Below are positions 32,021 through 40,131 of a DNA stretch of 64,000 nt, piece by piece (positions within the stretch are counted from its first letter, which is position 1; every line of letters starts with the position of its first letter). Position numbers and translations under genes: made by a program. The DNA lies in the NCBI GenBank assembly GCA_028279425.1, contig JANQNV010000295.1, forward strand, positions 16,723-80,722, written 5' to 3'. The notes under the pieces are model-generated. The model searched no databases. It worked only from the letters and a program-made list of their open reading frames with translations, and was not told where the DNA came from. Source of the DNA: Longimicrobiales bacterium (GTDB lineage: Bacteria; Gemmatimonadota; Gemmatimonadetes; Longimicrobiales; Gaopeijiaceae).

Positions 32021-33166
32021 ATGGGCTCTGAGCGAGAACGGAGCGCCTGTGCGATCGGGCTCGTCGGTCTGATGCTGATCGCGCCCCCACTGGAGCTTTC
32101 GGCACAAGCCCCGGAAGGTCGCAGGCATCCCATATCGTCACTCGTGCGAGATCCTGCGCCGGTGACCGTCACTCTTGCCCCCGGCGCTTCGCCACCTGCC
32201 TCCGTTCTAGGTTCGATCGAGGCGCTCTCCGACGGGGTCGAAATGTTCCGGGTCGGTAGTCTTGATGGGGCCGCAGACGCCCTCTTCGGAGAGATCGCTG
32301 ACGTGGGCGTGGGGCTCGACGGTTCGATGGTCGTATTGGATGCGATGGCTTCGACCGTCCGGGTGTACTCGCCGGATGGAGACTTGGTGGAGTCGGTCGG
32401 GCAGCCGGGCGAAGGCCCGGGCGAGTTCGCGGCACCGGTTGCCGCGGCGCTGGAATCGGGCTCGGGCCGCCTCGTCGTGGTCGACATGCGCCGAATCGTG
32501 TCGGAGTTCGAACCGACCGAGGAAGGATATCAGTATGTCCGGCAATGGCGTGTGGACGCCGCTCCTGGGGACATCTGTGTGCTCGGCGACCTCACGTTCG
32601 TAAGTGTCCTTCCCGCTGATGACACGCCGAGCCTGGTTGCCTTCGACCGTGATGGCGAGGTCGAGTGGTCGGCGGCGTCGACGTATGCCGCCGGAAGCGC
32701 TTCGGTGACCCGAGCCGCAAACGAGGGCGTCCTCGCCTGCGTGGGTGGTGCGGAACCGAAGGTTCTGTTCGGCTCCCTCCTCTTGGGACGGGTGTTCGCC
32801 TTTCGAGCGTCGGATGGGCGGGCACTATGGAGTGCGCAGATCGGGGAATACACTCCGACGGAGGTTTGGGAAGTCGACGGCGGCATGATCGTGCGAACGA
32901 CGGCCGAGGGGACGCATCGGATCCGCGGTGTCGCCCCGTTCCCGAATGGGCGCGGGGCCCTGGTTCAGGTATCCCTTCACACCGGCGAGAGCCATGAGCA
33001 ACAGCTGCCGTACGTGTCGCTGGATGCCTTAGGCATCGAGGCCGATGGGGGCACCGGGGGAGGCGTCCCTGCTCCGCTCGGCGAAGTGGCTGCCATCGGA
33101 GTCGATCGTTGGGTGGAGGTGCAACGCGTGCCGTTCCCCAGATTGATCGTCAGAAGTCGGCGCTGA
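32021..33166 (+). CDS. Secreted beta-propeller protein (GPGEF family)
   Basis: 381 residues from ATG at 32021 (GGGGAG before it); a GTG at 32006 is less likely. It has a cleavable signal (GLVGLMLIAPPLELSAQ) rather than a lipobox, which sets it apart from its relatives. Propeller strands such as GSMVVLDAMASTVRVYSPDG and VGQPGEGPGEF identify the six-bladed family. Function unknown. It starts 21 bp after the small lipoprotein gene and may be co-transcribed with it. Confidence 0.75.
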   Translation: MGSERERSACAIGLVGLMLIAPPLELSAQAPEGRRHPISSLVRDPAPVTVTLAPGASPPASVLGSIEALSDGVEMFRVGSLDGAADALFGEIADVGVGLDGSMVVLDAMASTVRVYSPDGDLVESVGQPGEGPGEFAAPVAAALESGSGRLVVVDMRRIVSEFEPTEEGYQYVRQWRVDAAPGDICVLGDLTFVSVLPADDTPSLVAFDRDGEVEWSAASTYAAGSASVTRAANEGVLACVGGAEPKVLFGSLLLGRVFAFRASDGRALWSAQIGEYTPTEVWEVDGGMIVRTTAEGTHRIRGVAPFPNGRGALVQVSLHTGESHEQQLPYVSLDALGIEADGGTGGGVPAPLGEVAAIGVDRWVEVQRVPFPRLIVRSRR

Positions 33167-33494
33167 CGCCCGAGCTGGATTACGGGTTGAACCCGCGCCG
33201 CGTCGTCGGCCGCCGGCCGGTTGTCGCCTCGCCCAACACCCCCCCGCCCGGTACGTCGGCCTCCAGATCACGTCGGCCGCCTCAATTCTTGGGAGCCACG
33301 ATCAGAGCGATCGCAGCGCTCGGCTCGCCCCGGCCCGCACCGGTGCTGCTGTGAGTGGAGTTCGAGCGGCTCCAAGACGCCGGGGTCTACCGGCCGCAGG
33401 CCCAGGTGCAGAGGTGGCGTCGATTCAACCTGGCGACCGCGATGCTATGTTTGTAGAGTTAAGTATGTAGAGTCACTTTTGTAAGGAGCCGACG
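33167..33494. other. Intergenic region ahead of PadR-ADOP operon
   Basis: No gene is supported in 33167-33440. The last 50 bases are noticeably AT-richer than the surroundings and hold a direct repeat (33452-33473) and the AAGGAG ribosome binding site (33483-33488) of the PadR gene, so the operon promoter should lie there. Confidence 0.5.
33452..33473 (+). promoter_or_regulatory. Direct repeat in PadR operon promoter region
   Basis: TGTAGAGT occurs at 33452-33459 and again at 33466-33473, 14 bases apart, in an AT-rich patch 20-40 bases before the PadR start. It could be a PadR half-site pair or part of the promoter. Confidence 0.4.
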
Positions 33495-33821
33495 ATGGGT
33501 CGCCACTCGCTTGGCGAGTTTGAGCATCTCGTCATGGTCGCGGTGATGCGGCTTAGGCCCAACGCCTACGGAGCCTCGATCATCGAGGAGATCGAGGGCC
33601 GAACCGGGCGTGACGTCTCGCAGGCTGCTGCCTATCTCACCCTGAAGCGGCTCGAGGGGAAGGGCTGGATCCAGGGCCGCCAGGAACCTGGCGATGAGAC
33701 GCGTGGATACCGAGAGCGTCGGTGCTTCGAGCTTACCACCGAGGGCCGGACTCGCTTGGGCCGCTCGCGTACCGAGATCGCGAGCATGTGGGAAGGCATG
33801 GCGGGGGAGTTCGGGGCATGA
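33495..33821 (+). CDS. PadR-family transcriptional regulator
   Basis: 108 residues, a minimal PadR winged helix: SLGEFEHLVMVAVMRLRPNA, then AAAYLTLKRLEGKGWIQGRQ and RCFELTTEGRTRL. AAGGAG precedes the ATG. It probably represses its own operon. The stop overlaps the ADOP permease start (ATGA), which overlaps the serine hydrolase, giving a three-gene coupled operon. The start MGRHSLGEFE aligns with VGRLGEFE of the PadR at 43649. Confidence 0.9.
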   Translation: MGRHSLGEFEHLVMVAVMRLRPNAYGASIIEEIEGRTGRDVSQAAAYLTLKRLEGKGWIQGRQEPGDETRGYRERRCFELTTEGRTRLGRSRTEIASMWEGMAGEFGA

Positions 33822-36418
33822 GCGGGAGCTCGAGTCCCCCGCGCCTCGCTCGATGGATCGCAGAGGTTTCGACTCCGCGGGAGGACCATGCGCAAGTGCT
33901 GGGTGACCTGCACGAGCGGTTTGTCCGTCGCGTCGCGTCGCGCGGGAGACCTGCCGCTGCGAGGTGGTATTGGCTTCAGGCTTGCGGACTGGGCGTGAGT
34001 CTGATTCCACGACGCGTCCTGAACTCGATTCCGAGGCTGATCGCTCCAGGCACACTGCGGGCGGCTTTCCGTGCACTGCTTCGCTCCCCGCAAGAATCGG
34101 GGTTGGCAGTGGTCACCCTAGGGATCGGGATTGCCGCGCCTACAGGCATGTTCGCCCTGGCCGACGGGACCACGACGAGCCTCCCCGGCGATCCTGATGA
34201 TCGGGTCGTGAGCGTACACCTTGTCGACCGGGCGGGACGGACCAACACCACGATCCCCTGGCAGTTGTTCCGGGTGTGGAACGCAAACGCCTCGACCTCC
34301 AACGGGGCCCATTCTTCGTTCGGTGCCTACCGCCTGTCGGATCGAGTAGCGGTTGGCGGCGGAGACTCATCGGCCTCTCGCTACCGGGGGGCATACGCCA
34401 CCGCGGGCGTCTTCGACCTTCTCCAGGTAAGGCCGTTAGTGGGGCGCATCTACCCTGACGGGCAGCACCACGGTGGTCTTCCAGCGGTCCTTATTCGGGA
34501 AGACGTCTGGGAAGAGCGATTCGACCGGGACCCGGCCGCGATCGGCACAGTTCTACGAGTGGACGGCGCCGACCACGTCGTTTTCGGTGTACTTCCCCTG
34601 GGCTTCGGCTTCCCATCGGACGAACGCATCTGGATCGAACCCGTCCGCGCTGAGACGGAGTCGTGGCGGGTGGTCGGACGGCTGGAAGAAGGCATGGGAT
34701 CCGCTGCCGCGCGGGAGAACCTCGCGGCCCTTCTTGAGAGGATTGCGGAAGATGAGCAGCCGGTCCCACAGCGCGTAGAGCTGGAAGGCTACACGGAGGC
34801 CTACTTCGGCCGAGAGGACGACACGGCCCGGCGCGTGGGGGTGGTTTCGTTGCTTCTCGTGCTCATCACGGCCGCGAACGTAGCCAGCATCATGCTCGCG
34901 CGTGGGATGGCGCGCTCGCGCGAGACATCGACACGACTAGCGATGGGGGCGAGCCGAGGGCAGGTGGTGGCGCTGGTCCTAACCGAGGTGTTGCTCTTGG
35001 CGGTAGCGGGGACCGTCCTCGGGCTCCTGGCTGGGCGACTCGCTCTGAAGGGCATGGTCGACTATCTGACGAGGCAAGCTACGGTGATTCCCTACTGGAT
35101 AGAGTTCGGGCTGGGGGCTCGATCGATCGGGATCGCGGCATCGCTCACCCTTCTCGCTCTCCTCGTAGCAGGCGGCGTCCCTGCTGCCCATTTCTCGAAG
35201 GTGCACGCGGGGGACGGATTGCGCCCGCGAGGTCATCTGCGCAGGGAGCGGGGAGGCCGTGTGATGGCCACAGTGGTAGGATTGGAAATCGCACTGTCGT
35301 GCTTTCTGCTCAGCCTTTCGGGGTTCATTGTCGGGGAGTCGACGACCACACTCCGCAGGGGGGCGTCCTTTGCCACAGACGGGGTCCTCACCGGCCAGTT
35401 CGTCCTCGAGAGGGCCGACTACCCCGACCCCGCCGCGAGGCGTGTCTTCTTCAAACGCCTCTCGGAAAAGATGCGCTCCGACCCCGACGTGCGAGAAGTC
35501 TCCCTCGCAAGTGCGTTGCCTGGGAAAGAGGGGATGGTTGACCGGGTTCGAGTTGCCAATATCGACGTCGAGTCCGATCGGCCGCCTCTCGCCCAGGTCA
35601 GGATGGTGGACCGGGCCTTCTTCAGGACGCTGGGCCTGACCGTGGCCGAAGGGCGGAGTTTCTCTTCCGAGGATCGCGCAGACGCGCCGCCCGTCAGCGT
35701 GGTCAATCGCGCGTTCGCAAGAGAACGAGGGATCGACGGGGAGGCACTCGGCCGCGAAATCACCGTCGGGCCTGCAAACAATGGAGAGGCCCTCGAGGCC
35801 ACGATCGTGGGTGTGGTCGACGATGGCGGCGTCACGCCGTACCGGCGGAGCGGGCCGTCTCCGGGCGTCTACCTGTCGATCGCTCAAGTCTCCCCCCGGG
35901 CGGCCTACCTGATGGTGAAGGCAGAGGGCGGGGTGCCGCTGCTTCAACTCTGGCGGGAGAACGCGGCGAGCATCGATCCCTACCTTCCGCTGGGTCCCGT
36001 GATGACACTCGAGGAGTCCCTGCGCAGGGGTCGCGGGGCCGCGACCCTGTACCTGGCCGTGTTCATGGGCCTCGGGGCGGCAAGCCTCTTGGTCGCATTG
36101 GTCGGCCTATACGGCTCCCAGTCGTCCATGTTGGCACGCCGCGTTCGAGAGATCGGCGTGCGGCGCGCGGTCGGCGCCGGGACGGCGCAGGTGGTGGGCC
36201 AGAGCATGCTCATCGGCCTTCGGCCGGCCTGGGTCGGTCTTGCGGTCGGGGTCCCGGCGGGTATCCTCGCTGCACGCGGGGTCATCACGGCGACGCCCCA
36301 TCCGATCACGTACCTCTTACCGCCTTTTCTCCTGGTCGGCGCGTCGGTCGTTGCGCTCTGGAGGCCCGCTCGGCGAGCCGCCATGACCGACCCGATGGAG
36401 GTGCTACGAAACGGATGA
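33818..36418 (+). CDS. ADOP-family MacB-like permease
   Basis: 866 residues from ATG at 33818. The N-terminal ~90 residues (PREDHAQVLGDLHERFVRRV) are the ADOP helix pair. TM1 follows at about 105, with a MacB periplasmic domain, three TM helices (VGVVSLLLVLITAANVASIM...), a second periplasmic domain and a final bundle (LFMGLGAASLLVALVGLYGS, REIGVRRAVGAG). No ATPase accompanies it. Wedged between PadR and a beta-lactamase-fold hydrolase, it may export or sense a peptide- or antibiotic-like compound. Confidence 0.88.
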   Translation: MSGSSSPPRLARWIAEVSTPREDHAQVLGDLHERFVRRVASRGRPAAARWYWLQACGLGVSLIPRRVLNSIPRLIAPGTLRAAFRALLRSPQESGLAVVTLGIGIAAPTGMFALADGTTTSLPGDPDDRVVSVHLVDRAGRTNTTIPWQLFRVWNANASTSNGAHSSFGAYRLSDRVAVGGGDSSASRYRGAYATAGVFDLLQVRPLVGRIYPDGQHHGGLPAVLIREDVWEERFDRDPAAIGTVLRVDGADHVVFGVLPLGFGFPSDERIWIEPVRAETESWRVVGRLEEGMGSAAARENLAALLERIAEDEQPVPQRVELEGYTEAYFGREDDTARRVGVVSLLLVLITAANVASIMLARGMARSRETSTRLAMGASRGQVVALVLTEVLLLAVAGTVLGLLAGRLALKGMVDYLTRQATVIPYWIEFGLGARSIGIAASLTLLALLVAGGVPAAHFSKVHAGDGLRPRGHLRRERGGRVMATVVGLEIALSCFLLSLSGFIVGESTTTLRRGASFATDGVLTGQFVLERADYPDPAARRVFFKRLSEKMRSDPDVREVSLASALPGKEGMVDRVRVANIDVESDRPPLAQVRMVDRAFFRTLGLTVAEGRSFSSEDRADAPPVSVVNRAFARERGIDGEALGREITVGPANNGEALEATIVGVVDDGGVTPYRRSGPSPGVYLSIAQVSPRAAYLMVKAEGGVPLLQLWRENAASIDPYLPLGPVMTLEESLRRGRGAATLYLAVFMGLGAASLLVALVGLYGSQSSMLARRVREIGVRRAVGAGTAQVVGQSMLIGLRPAWVGLAVGVPAGILAARGVITATPHPITYLLPPFLLVGASVVALWRPARRAAMTDPMEVLRNG

Positions 36419-37743
36419 GACTCCCCGCCCGGGAAGGTAGCACCTGGCTGTCTGCACTGACCGGCCTCGCCCTCCTTCTACCCTCGGTGCTTCAGGCACA
36501 GTCATCGGAAGCAGTCGTCGAGCGCCGTCGCGCCGTCGAGGCGAGCCTTCTGCCCCAGATCATGAGACCGGGCGAGGAGGGATACTCGGTCGTAGAACGA
36601 ATGGTCGAGCATCGGGTGCCCGGCTTGAGCATCGCCGTCATCCGCCGCGGCGAAGTGGAATGGGCAGCGGGATACGGGGTGAAGAGACTCGGCACCGCGG
36701 ACTCGGTGGATGTGACGACCCTGTTCCAAGCCGCTTCGATAAGCAAGCCCCTCGCAGCCACGGCCGTGCTCCGCCTCGTTGATTCGGGGCACCTGGGTTT
36801 GGACGACGACGTGATGCACTATCTGACTTCGTGGGTGCTTCCCGTCGGGTCGCAGACGGCTGGGAACCCCGTCACGCTCCGTCGCCTCCTCAGCCACACG
36901 GCCGGCGTGAACGTACACGGTTTCGGCGGGGTGCCGAGAGGCTCTCGCCTGCCCACTACGACCGAAGTGCTGGAAGGGGGCGCGGGCTCCTCACCGATCC
37001 GGGTCGAGGAGGCTCCGGGCGACAGCTTCAACTACTCTGGAGGCGGATACCAGATCGTGCAGCTCGTGCTGGAGGAGGTGACTGAAGAGCCCTTCGCCGG
37101 TCTCATGCGTAACGCCATCCTCGGGCCACTCGGGATGGCGCGTAGCACCTTTGCCCAACCGCTTCCGGCAGAGCTCGGGCCCGCGGCCGCGGTCGGTCAC
37201 CAGAGATCGAGAGACAGACTCTTGGACACGGTGCCGGGCGGGTGGTACGACCATCCTGCACAGGCAGCCGCGGGCCTCTGGACGACGCCAACGGACCTCG
37301 CACGATTCGCTCTCGGGATTCGAGCCGCTTGGTTGGGAGAACCCGGGGCTATTCTCAGTCGAGAATCGACTCAGACCATGCTCGCGGCACAGAACGGTCC
37401 TTGGGGGCTCGGAGTGCCCGTCTCCGGAAGCGGCGAGTCACTCAGCTTCGGGCATGGAGGCAACAGCCCTGGCTACGCGTCATTCTTCGTTCTCTATCCC
37501 GTGAGCGGTGATGGGGTTGTCGTAATGGGAAACGGAAGGACAAGCGGCGCCCTTCTCATGGAGGTGGTTCGCGCCGTGGCGCGCGTGTACGAATGGCCCG
37601 GAGGCGACTACGCGCCAAGGGTGAGCCTGAGCGCAGAGGGTCTAATGCTGAGACTGTTGCTCGCGGTGGGCGGGGGCGCCCTCGCGGTCTACATTGGCAC
37701 GAGGTGGTATCGACGCAGTCTGACCGCCCACAGGACTGCCTGA
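36415..37743 (+). CDS. Serine hydrolase of the beta-lactamase class C family
   Basis: 442 residues; the ATG overlaps the permease stop. A signal peptide (LALLLPSVLQAQ) leads to a PF00144 domain with S108-ISK-K111 (SxxK), Y207-SG (YxN-like) and H347-GG (third motif). A C-terminal TM helix (LLLAVGGGALAVYIG) anchors it in the inner membrane. Family members include beta-lactamases, D-Ala-D-Ala peptidases and esterases; the YSG in place of YxN fits the esterase / peptidase-like group. Its link with an ADOP permease and PadR suggests a response to a cell-wall or ester compound. Confidence 0.88.
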   Translation: MRLPAREGSTWLSALTGLALLLPSVLQAQSSEAVVERRRAVEASLLPQIMRPGEEGYSVVERMVEHRVPGLSIAVIRRGEVEWAAGYGVKRLGTADSVDVTTLFQAASISKPLAATAVLRLVDSGHLGLDDDVMHYLTSWVLPVGSQTAGNPVTLRRLLSHTAGVNVHGFGGVPRGSRLPTTTEVLEGGAGSSPIRVEEAPGDSFNYSGGGYQIVQLVLEEVTEEPFAGLMRNAILGPLGMARSTFAQPLPAELGPAAAVGHQRSRDRLLDTVPGGWYDHPAQAAAGLWTTPTDLARFALGIRAAWLGEPGAILSRESTQTMLAAQNGPWGLGVPVSGSGESLSFGHGGNSPGYASFFVLYPVSGDGVVVMGNGRTSGALLMEVVRAVARVYEWPGGDYAPRVSLSAEGLMLRLLLAVGGGALAVYIGTRWYRRSLTAHRTA

Positions 37744-37801
37744 AGCACTGGAGCAACCATCTGTGCGCACAGGGGGGGTCTTGGAGGGAGTGCCGTTGGG
37801 C

Positions 37802-37827
37802 CGGAGCCGGAAGCCCGGTGTTATCTG
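37802..37827 (+). repeat. attC-like intergenic element, copy 1
   Basis: CGGAGCCGGAAGCC (37802-37815), five variable bases, then TTATCTG (37821-37827). The same blocks at the same spacing occur at 39559-39584. GTTGGGC lies just upstream (37796). It sits about 60 bp after the stop of the serine hydrolase gene. Confidence 0.5.
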
Positions 37828-37885
37828 ACGAAGGACCCTGGCCGCCAAGTTGCTGTGGTCAGCTGTGCCAAGTCATACTCGTCGC

Positions 37886-38008
37886 TTAGAGCGCCCAGTC
37901 GACGACCTGTAGCCGCAGCAGTACCAGAAGCCCGAGGCGGCAATCGATCGGGGCCCCAGTAGGGTCAACACATATGAGCGCTCGTTCACCGTCCCTAGAA
38001 AAGGCGAC
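37886..38008 (-). pseudogene. C-terminal remnant of an unknown gene
   Basis: The leftward frame ends VAFSRDGERALICVDPTGAP and QVVDWAL before its stop at 37886. F-S-x-DG-x-R/Q-ALI-x-V and a final W-x-VVDW-type tail are common at the ends of small secreted bacterial proteins. Upstream the frame loses sense and there is no start or signal peptide. It is offered as a decayed gene end, with low confidence. Confidence 0.3.
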
Positions 38009-38302
38009 GGGGAAGAGCTGAATGAACGCAAGTTGCTTACCCTTGCAATGCAAGAGAGTGAAGGGCCTCGGGCCAAGGGGGGAGACGGGTGCCGTCCCAT
38101 TTCGCGGAGCCGGTCGTCGTCGCTGGAAGTCTGAACGCTGAGGCGGGGGCCGAGCATCGCCTGAGCGAGTTTGTAAGCGAGGTCCTCGTCGATGTCCACG
38201 CCGGCGCGACGCTGATTGTCGATCTCGGCGTCGTCCATGGGTGTGGCTGAAAACACCTCCAGGGTACGTGCGATGTCGGTTTCGCGGCGGGAAGGGGAAG
38301 GG

Positions 38303-39391
38303 ATGGGCAAGAAGAAAAGGGTGAGGCCCTCGACGCTGGCGAAGCTCCTGGCCGTGGTCGCTCCATGGGTGTTCGTGACTTCGTGCGCCGTGGAGGAGCC
38401 ACCTGGCGTCGCAGAGGGTCTCGGATACGTCGAGTCTGTTGGTTTCGGTTCGCTCGACGGGCAGGATGCCCTTCCCGAGGCACCCATGGACCTGCTCGTC
38501 ACGGACTCCGGCGACTTCATCGTTCTCACGGCGAGCCGCGGCGCGGATAGCCGGCCCTTCGTCTTCGACGCCCAGGGGAGCTTCTCCGGTCGAATTGGAG
38601 GGGCAGGGGAGGGACCGGGCGAATTTGCCTTTGCGATGGTGGGTACGCCTCTGCCGGGGGACAGTCTGCTCATCCACGACATGATGCAGTCCCGCGCGAC
38701 GGTGTTCACCCCTGAGGGCCAGGTGGGCCGCATCATCCAATTCGGTGGACAGGTAACCGAACTAATTCCCATCGCATGGCCCGACACGGTGATCGCGGTC
38801 GTATGGCCCAGTGGGCAGCCCGGCCGGTGGTACCGGGTCTTCGGCCTGGGCGGCACCTCGGCCGAGACGATCGGGGAGTTCGGCCCGGCCTTCCCAACCG
38901 ACTTCCAGGCCATGGTCGGCGCGCGCCGATTCGCCTCCCCTGGCACGTCTGGGCGGCTATGGACCATCGACAACCTGAGCTACGAGTTGCGCGGGTGGAC
39001 GACCCACGGAGACTCCGTGTCGGTGGTTCGGCCCGAGTCGAACTGGTTCGGGATCCCCAACCAGGGCTTCGGCCCCGACTCGGTCCCGGAGACACACATC
39101 GTCGAGGTCCAGCACGTCGGCGGTGACACCGTCGCCATAGGCCTCAGCGTGGCCCGGGAGGTGTGGCAGGAAGCCTGGTCGGGCATCGACCTCACGGGCA
39201 GCGAAGTGATTCCGCCGGCGGCCGCCCAATTGTACGAGGGGGTGATCGAGTTCCGCGACGCCACCGATGGACGGCTGCTCGGCTCCCAGCGGTTTCCCGG
39301 TATCGTCTTCGCGATCCTGCCCGACTCCCGAATCGCCACATATCGCCTGGTGGAGCCGGGCTACCCGCGCATCACGGTGTACGAGCGGTAG
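38303..39391 (+). CDS. Six-bladed beta-propeller lipoprotein (GPGEF family)
   Basis: 362 residues from ATG at 38303, preceded by a purine-rich ribosome binding site. A basic N-terminus (MGKKKRVRPS) and lipobox (WVFVTSC) make it a lipoprotein. Propeller strands include DFIVLTASRGADSRPFVFDA and the signature IGGAGEGPGEF; the DSAG motif of some relatives is missing. The C-terminus (ILPDSRIATYRLVEPGYPR) closes the fold. It is flanked by the two copies of the attC-like element. Confidence 0.75.
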   Translation: MGKKKRVRPSTLAKLLAVVAPWVFVTSCAVEEPPGVAEGLGYVESVGFGSLDGQDALPEAPMDLLVTDSGDFIVLTASRGADSRPFVFDAQGSFSGRIGGAGEGPGEFAFAMVGTPLPGDSLLIHDMMQSRATVFTPEGQVGRIIQFGGQVTELIPIAWPDTVIAVVWPSGQPGRWYRVFGLGGTSAETIGEFGPAFPTDFQAMVGARRFASPGTSGRLWTIDNLSYELRGWTTHGDSVSVVRPESNWFGIPNQGFGPDSVPETHIVEVQHVGGDTVAIGLSVAREVWQEAWSGIDLTGSEVIPPAAAQLYEGVIEFRDATDGRLLGSQRFPGIVFAILPDSRIATYRLVEPGYPRITVYER

Positions 39392-39539
39392 CCGCCGCCC
39401 TCAGGCCAGTCCCGCGGTGTCACATTGCGTGGAGGGGCTTCCGAAACGGCCCCGGCTTCACTGCTGAGTCGATCAGACCATAGTGGGCCGAAGCTTCACT
39501 CCCAGCCCAACCTGGGCAGAGGAAGGCCGGTTGGAACGG

Positions 39540-39584
39540 AGCGCCGCGAGCAGCGGCGCGGAGCCGGAAGCCTCGAGTTATGTG
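39540..39584 (+). repeat. attC-like intergenic element, copy 2, with hairpin
   Basis: GCGCCGC (39541-39547) and GCGGCGC (39553-39559) form a 7-bp stem. They run into CGGAGCCGGAAGCC (39559-39572), five variable bases and TTATGTG (39578-39584), the block shared with copy 1. GCCCAAC upstream (about 39506) and GTTGG downstream resemble the outer core sites of an integron attC, but the inner arms do not pair well. Confidence 0.5.
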
Positions 39585-39606
39585 TTGGCTGATGGCAGGC
39601 CCGGTA

Positions 39607-39860
39607 TCAGTCGCCGGTCGTTGCCACTACGACTTTCCCCAAGGCAAGCGCCGCCAAAGCCAGATCATAGACGATGACGGCCAAAACAGGAGAGCCGAAG
39701 GCCGCCAGCTTCCCATACCAGTCAAGCTCGACCCGAGTGAAGTCGTCGTAGTGCGCTGCTCCCATCGACGAGGCCACACCGTGCACGAGTCTGTTCAGGC
39801 TCAGCGAGGTATCCACTCCTCCGAATCGCTCCGCCTCGACGTCGTCGAAGTTCTCGCCGT
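39607..39860 (-). pseudogene. C-terminal remnant of a hypothetical gene
   Basis: The leftward frame reads ENFDDVEAERFGG, then TSLSLNRLVHGVASSMGAAH, DDFTRVELDWYGKLAAFGS and a hydrophobic end VLAVIVYDLALAALALGKVV. The composition is protein-like and ends in a plausible membrane segment. There is no start codon with signal; the 5' side joins the IS481 fragment in another frame, which suggests insertion followed by loss of the rest. Confidence 0.4.
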
Positions 39861-40079
39861 GGCGCCCTTCTCGTCCGGCAGCACTTCGGCGTACGCCAGC
39901 CGGGTCGCGTCGTCCACGCAGACGTGCAGGTACTCCCAGCCGAGTCCGTGTCCGCTACCGCGCCGGTTCCCGGTGATGCGGTGACCGATGCCCCGGATCT
40001 TGCCGAACTTCTTGATGTCGATGCGCATCAGTTGGCCCGGTCGCCGTTTCTCGTAGCGAACGATCGTCGGCTTTGCTTC
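39861..40079 (-). mobile_element. IS481-family transposase fragment
   Basis: The leftward frame reads EAKPTIVRYEKRRPGQLMRI, then DIKKFGKIRGIGHRITG and GWEYLHVCVDDATRLAYAEV ending LPDEKGA. This is the first catalytic Asp region of the DDE integrase core of IS481-type transposases (the family pattern is DIKKLGRI...GWEYLHVAIDDATRLAYAEVL). An in-frame TGA precedes it at 40083-40085 and the frame leaves homology at about 39861, so both ends are missing. No inverted terminal repeats were found. Confidence 0.8.
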
Positions 40080-40131
40080 GTGTCACGAATCGCGCGCGCG
40101 TACCGACGCGGCGCGGCGGAGGGGTCTTTGG

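Larger units (their letters stand above)
37744..38302. other. Intergenic region with attC-like element and decayed sequence
   Basis: Nearly 560 bases without an intact gene. It holds the first copy of a repeated element (37802-37827) and a leftward remnant at 37886-38008. Both strands of 37870-38270 show protein-like patches without a start or full domain, typical of decay. The propeller gene begins at 38303 after GGGAAGGGGAAGGG. Confidence 0.5.
39392..40131. other. Decayed region between propeller genes
   Basis: Holds the second attC-like copy with a hairpin (39540-39584), a leftward gene remnant (39607-39860) and a leftward IS481 transposase fragment (39861-40079). No intact gene is supported. 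It ends 52 bp before the stop of the next leftward propeller gene. Confidence 0.6.

Noticed and set aside
31460..33166. Genomic island inserted at tRNA-Pro
   Set aside because: No integrase gene and no duplicated tRNA 3' end were found nearby, so the tRNA is not shown to be an attachment site.
37873..38973. Minus-strand frame overlapping the 38303 propeller gene
   Set aside because: Most of it is antisense to a well-supported lipoprotein. Only its last 40 residues, read in another frame, look like a gene remnant, and that is listed separately.
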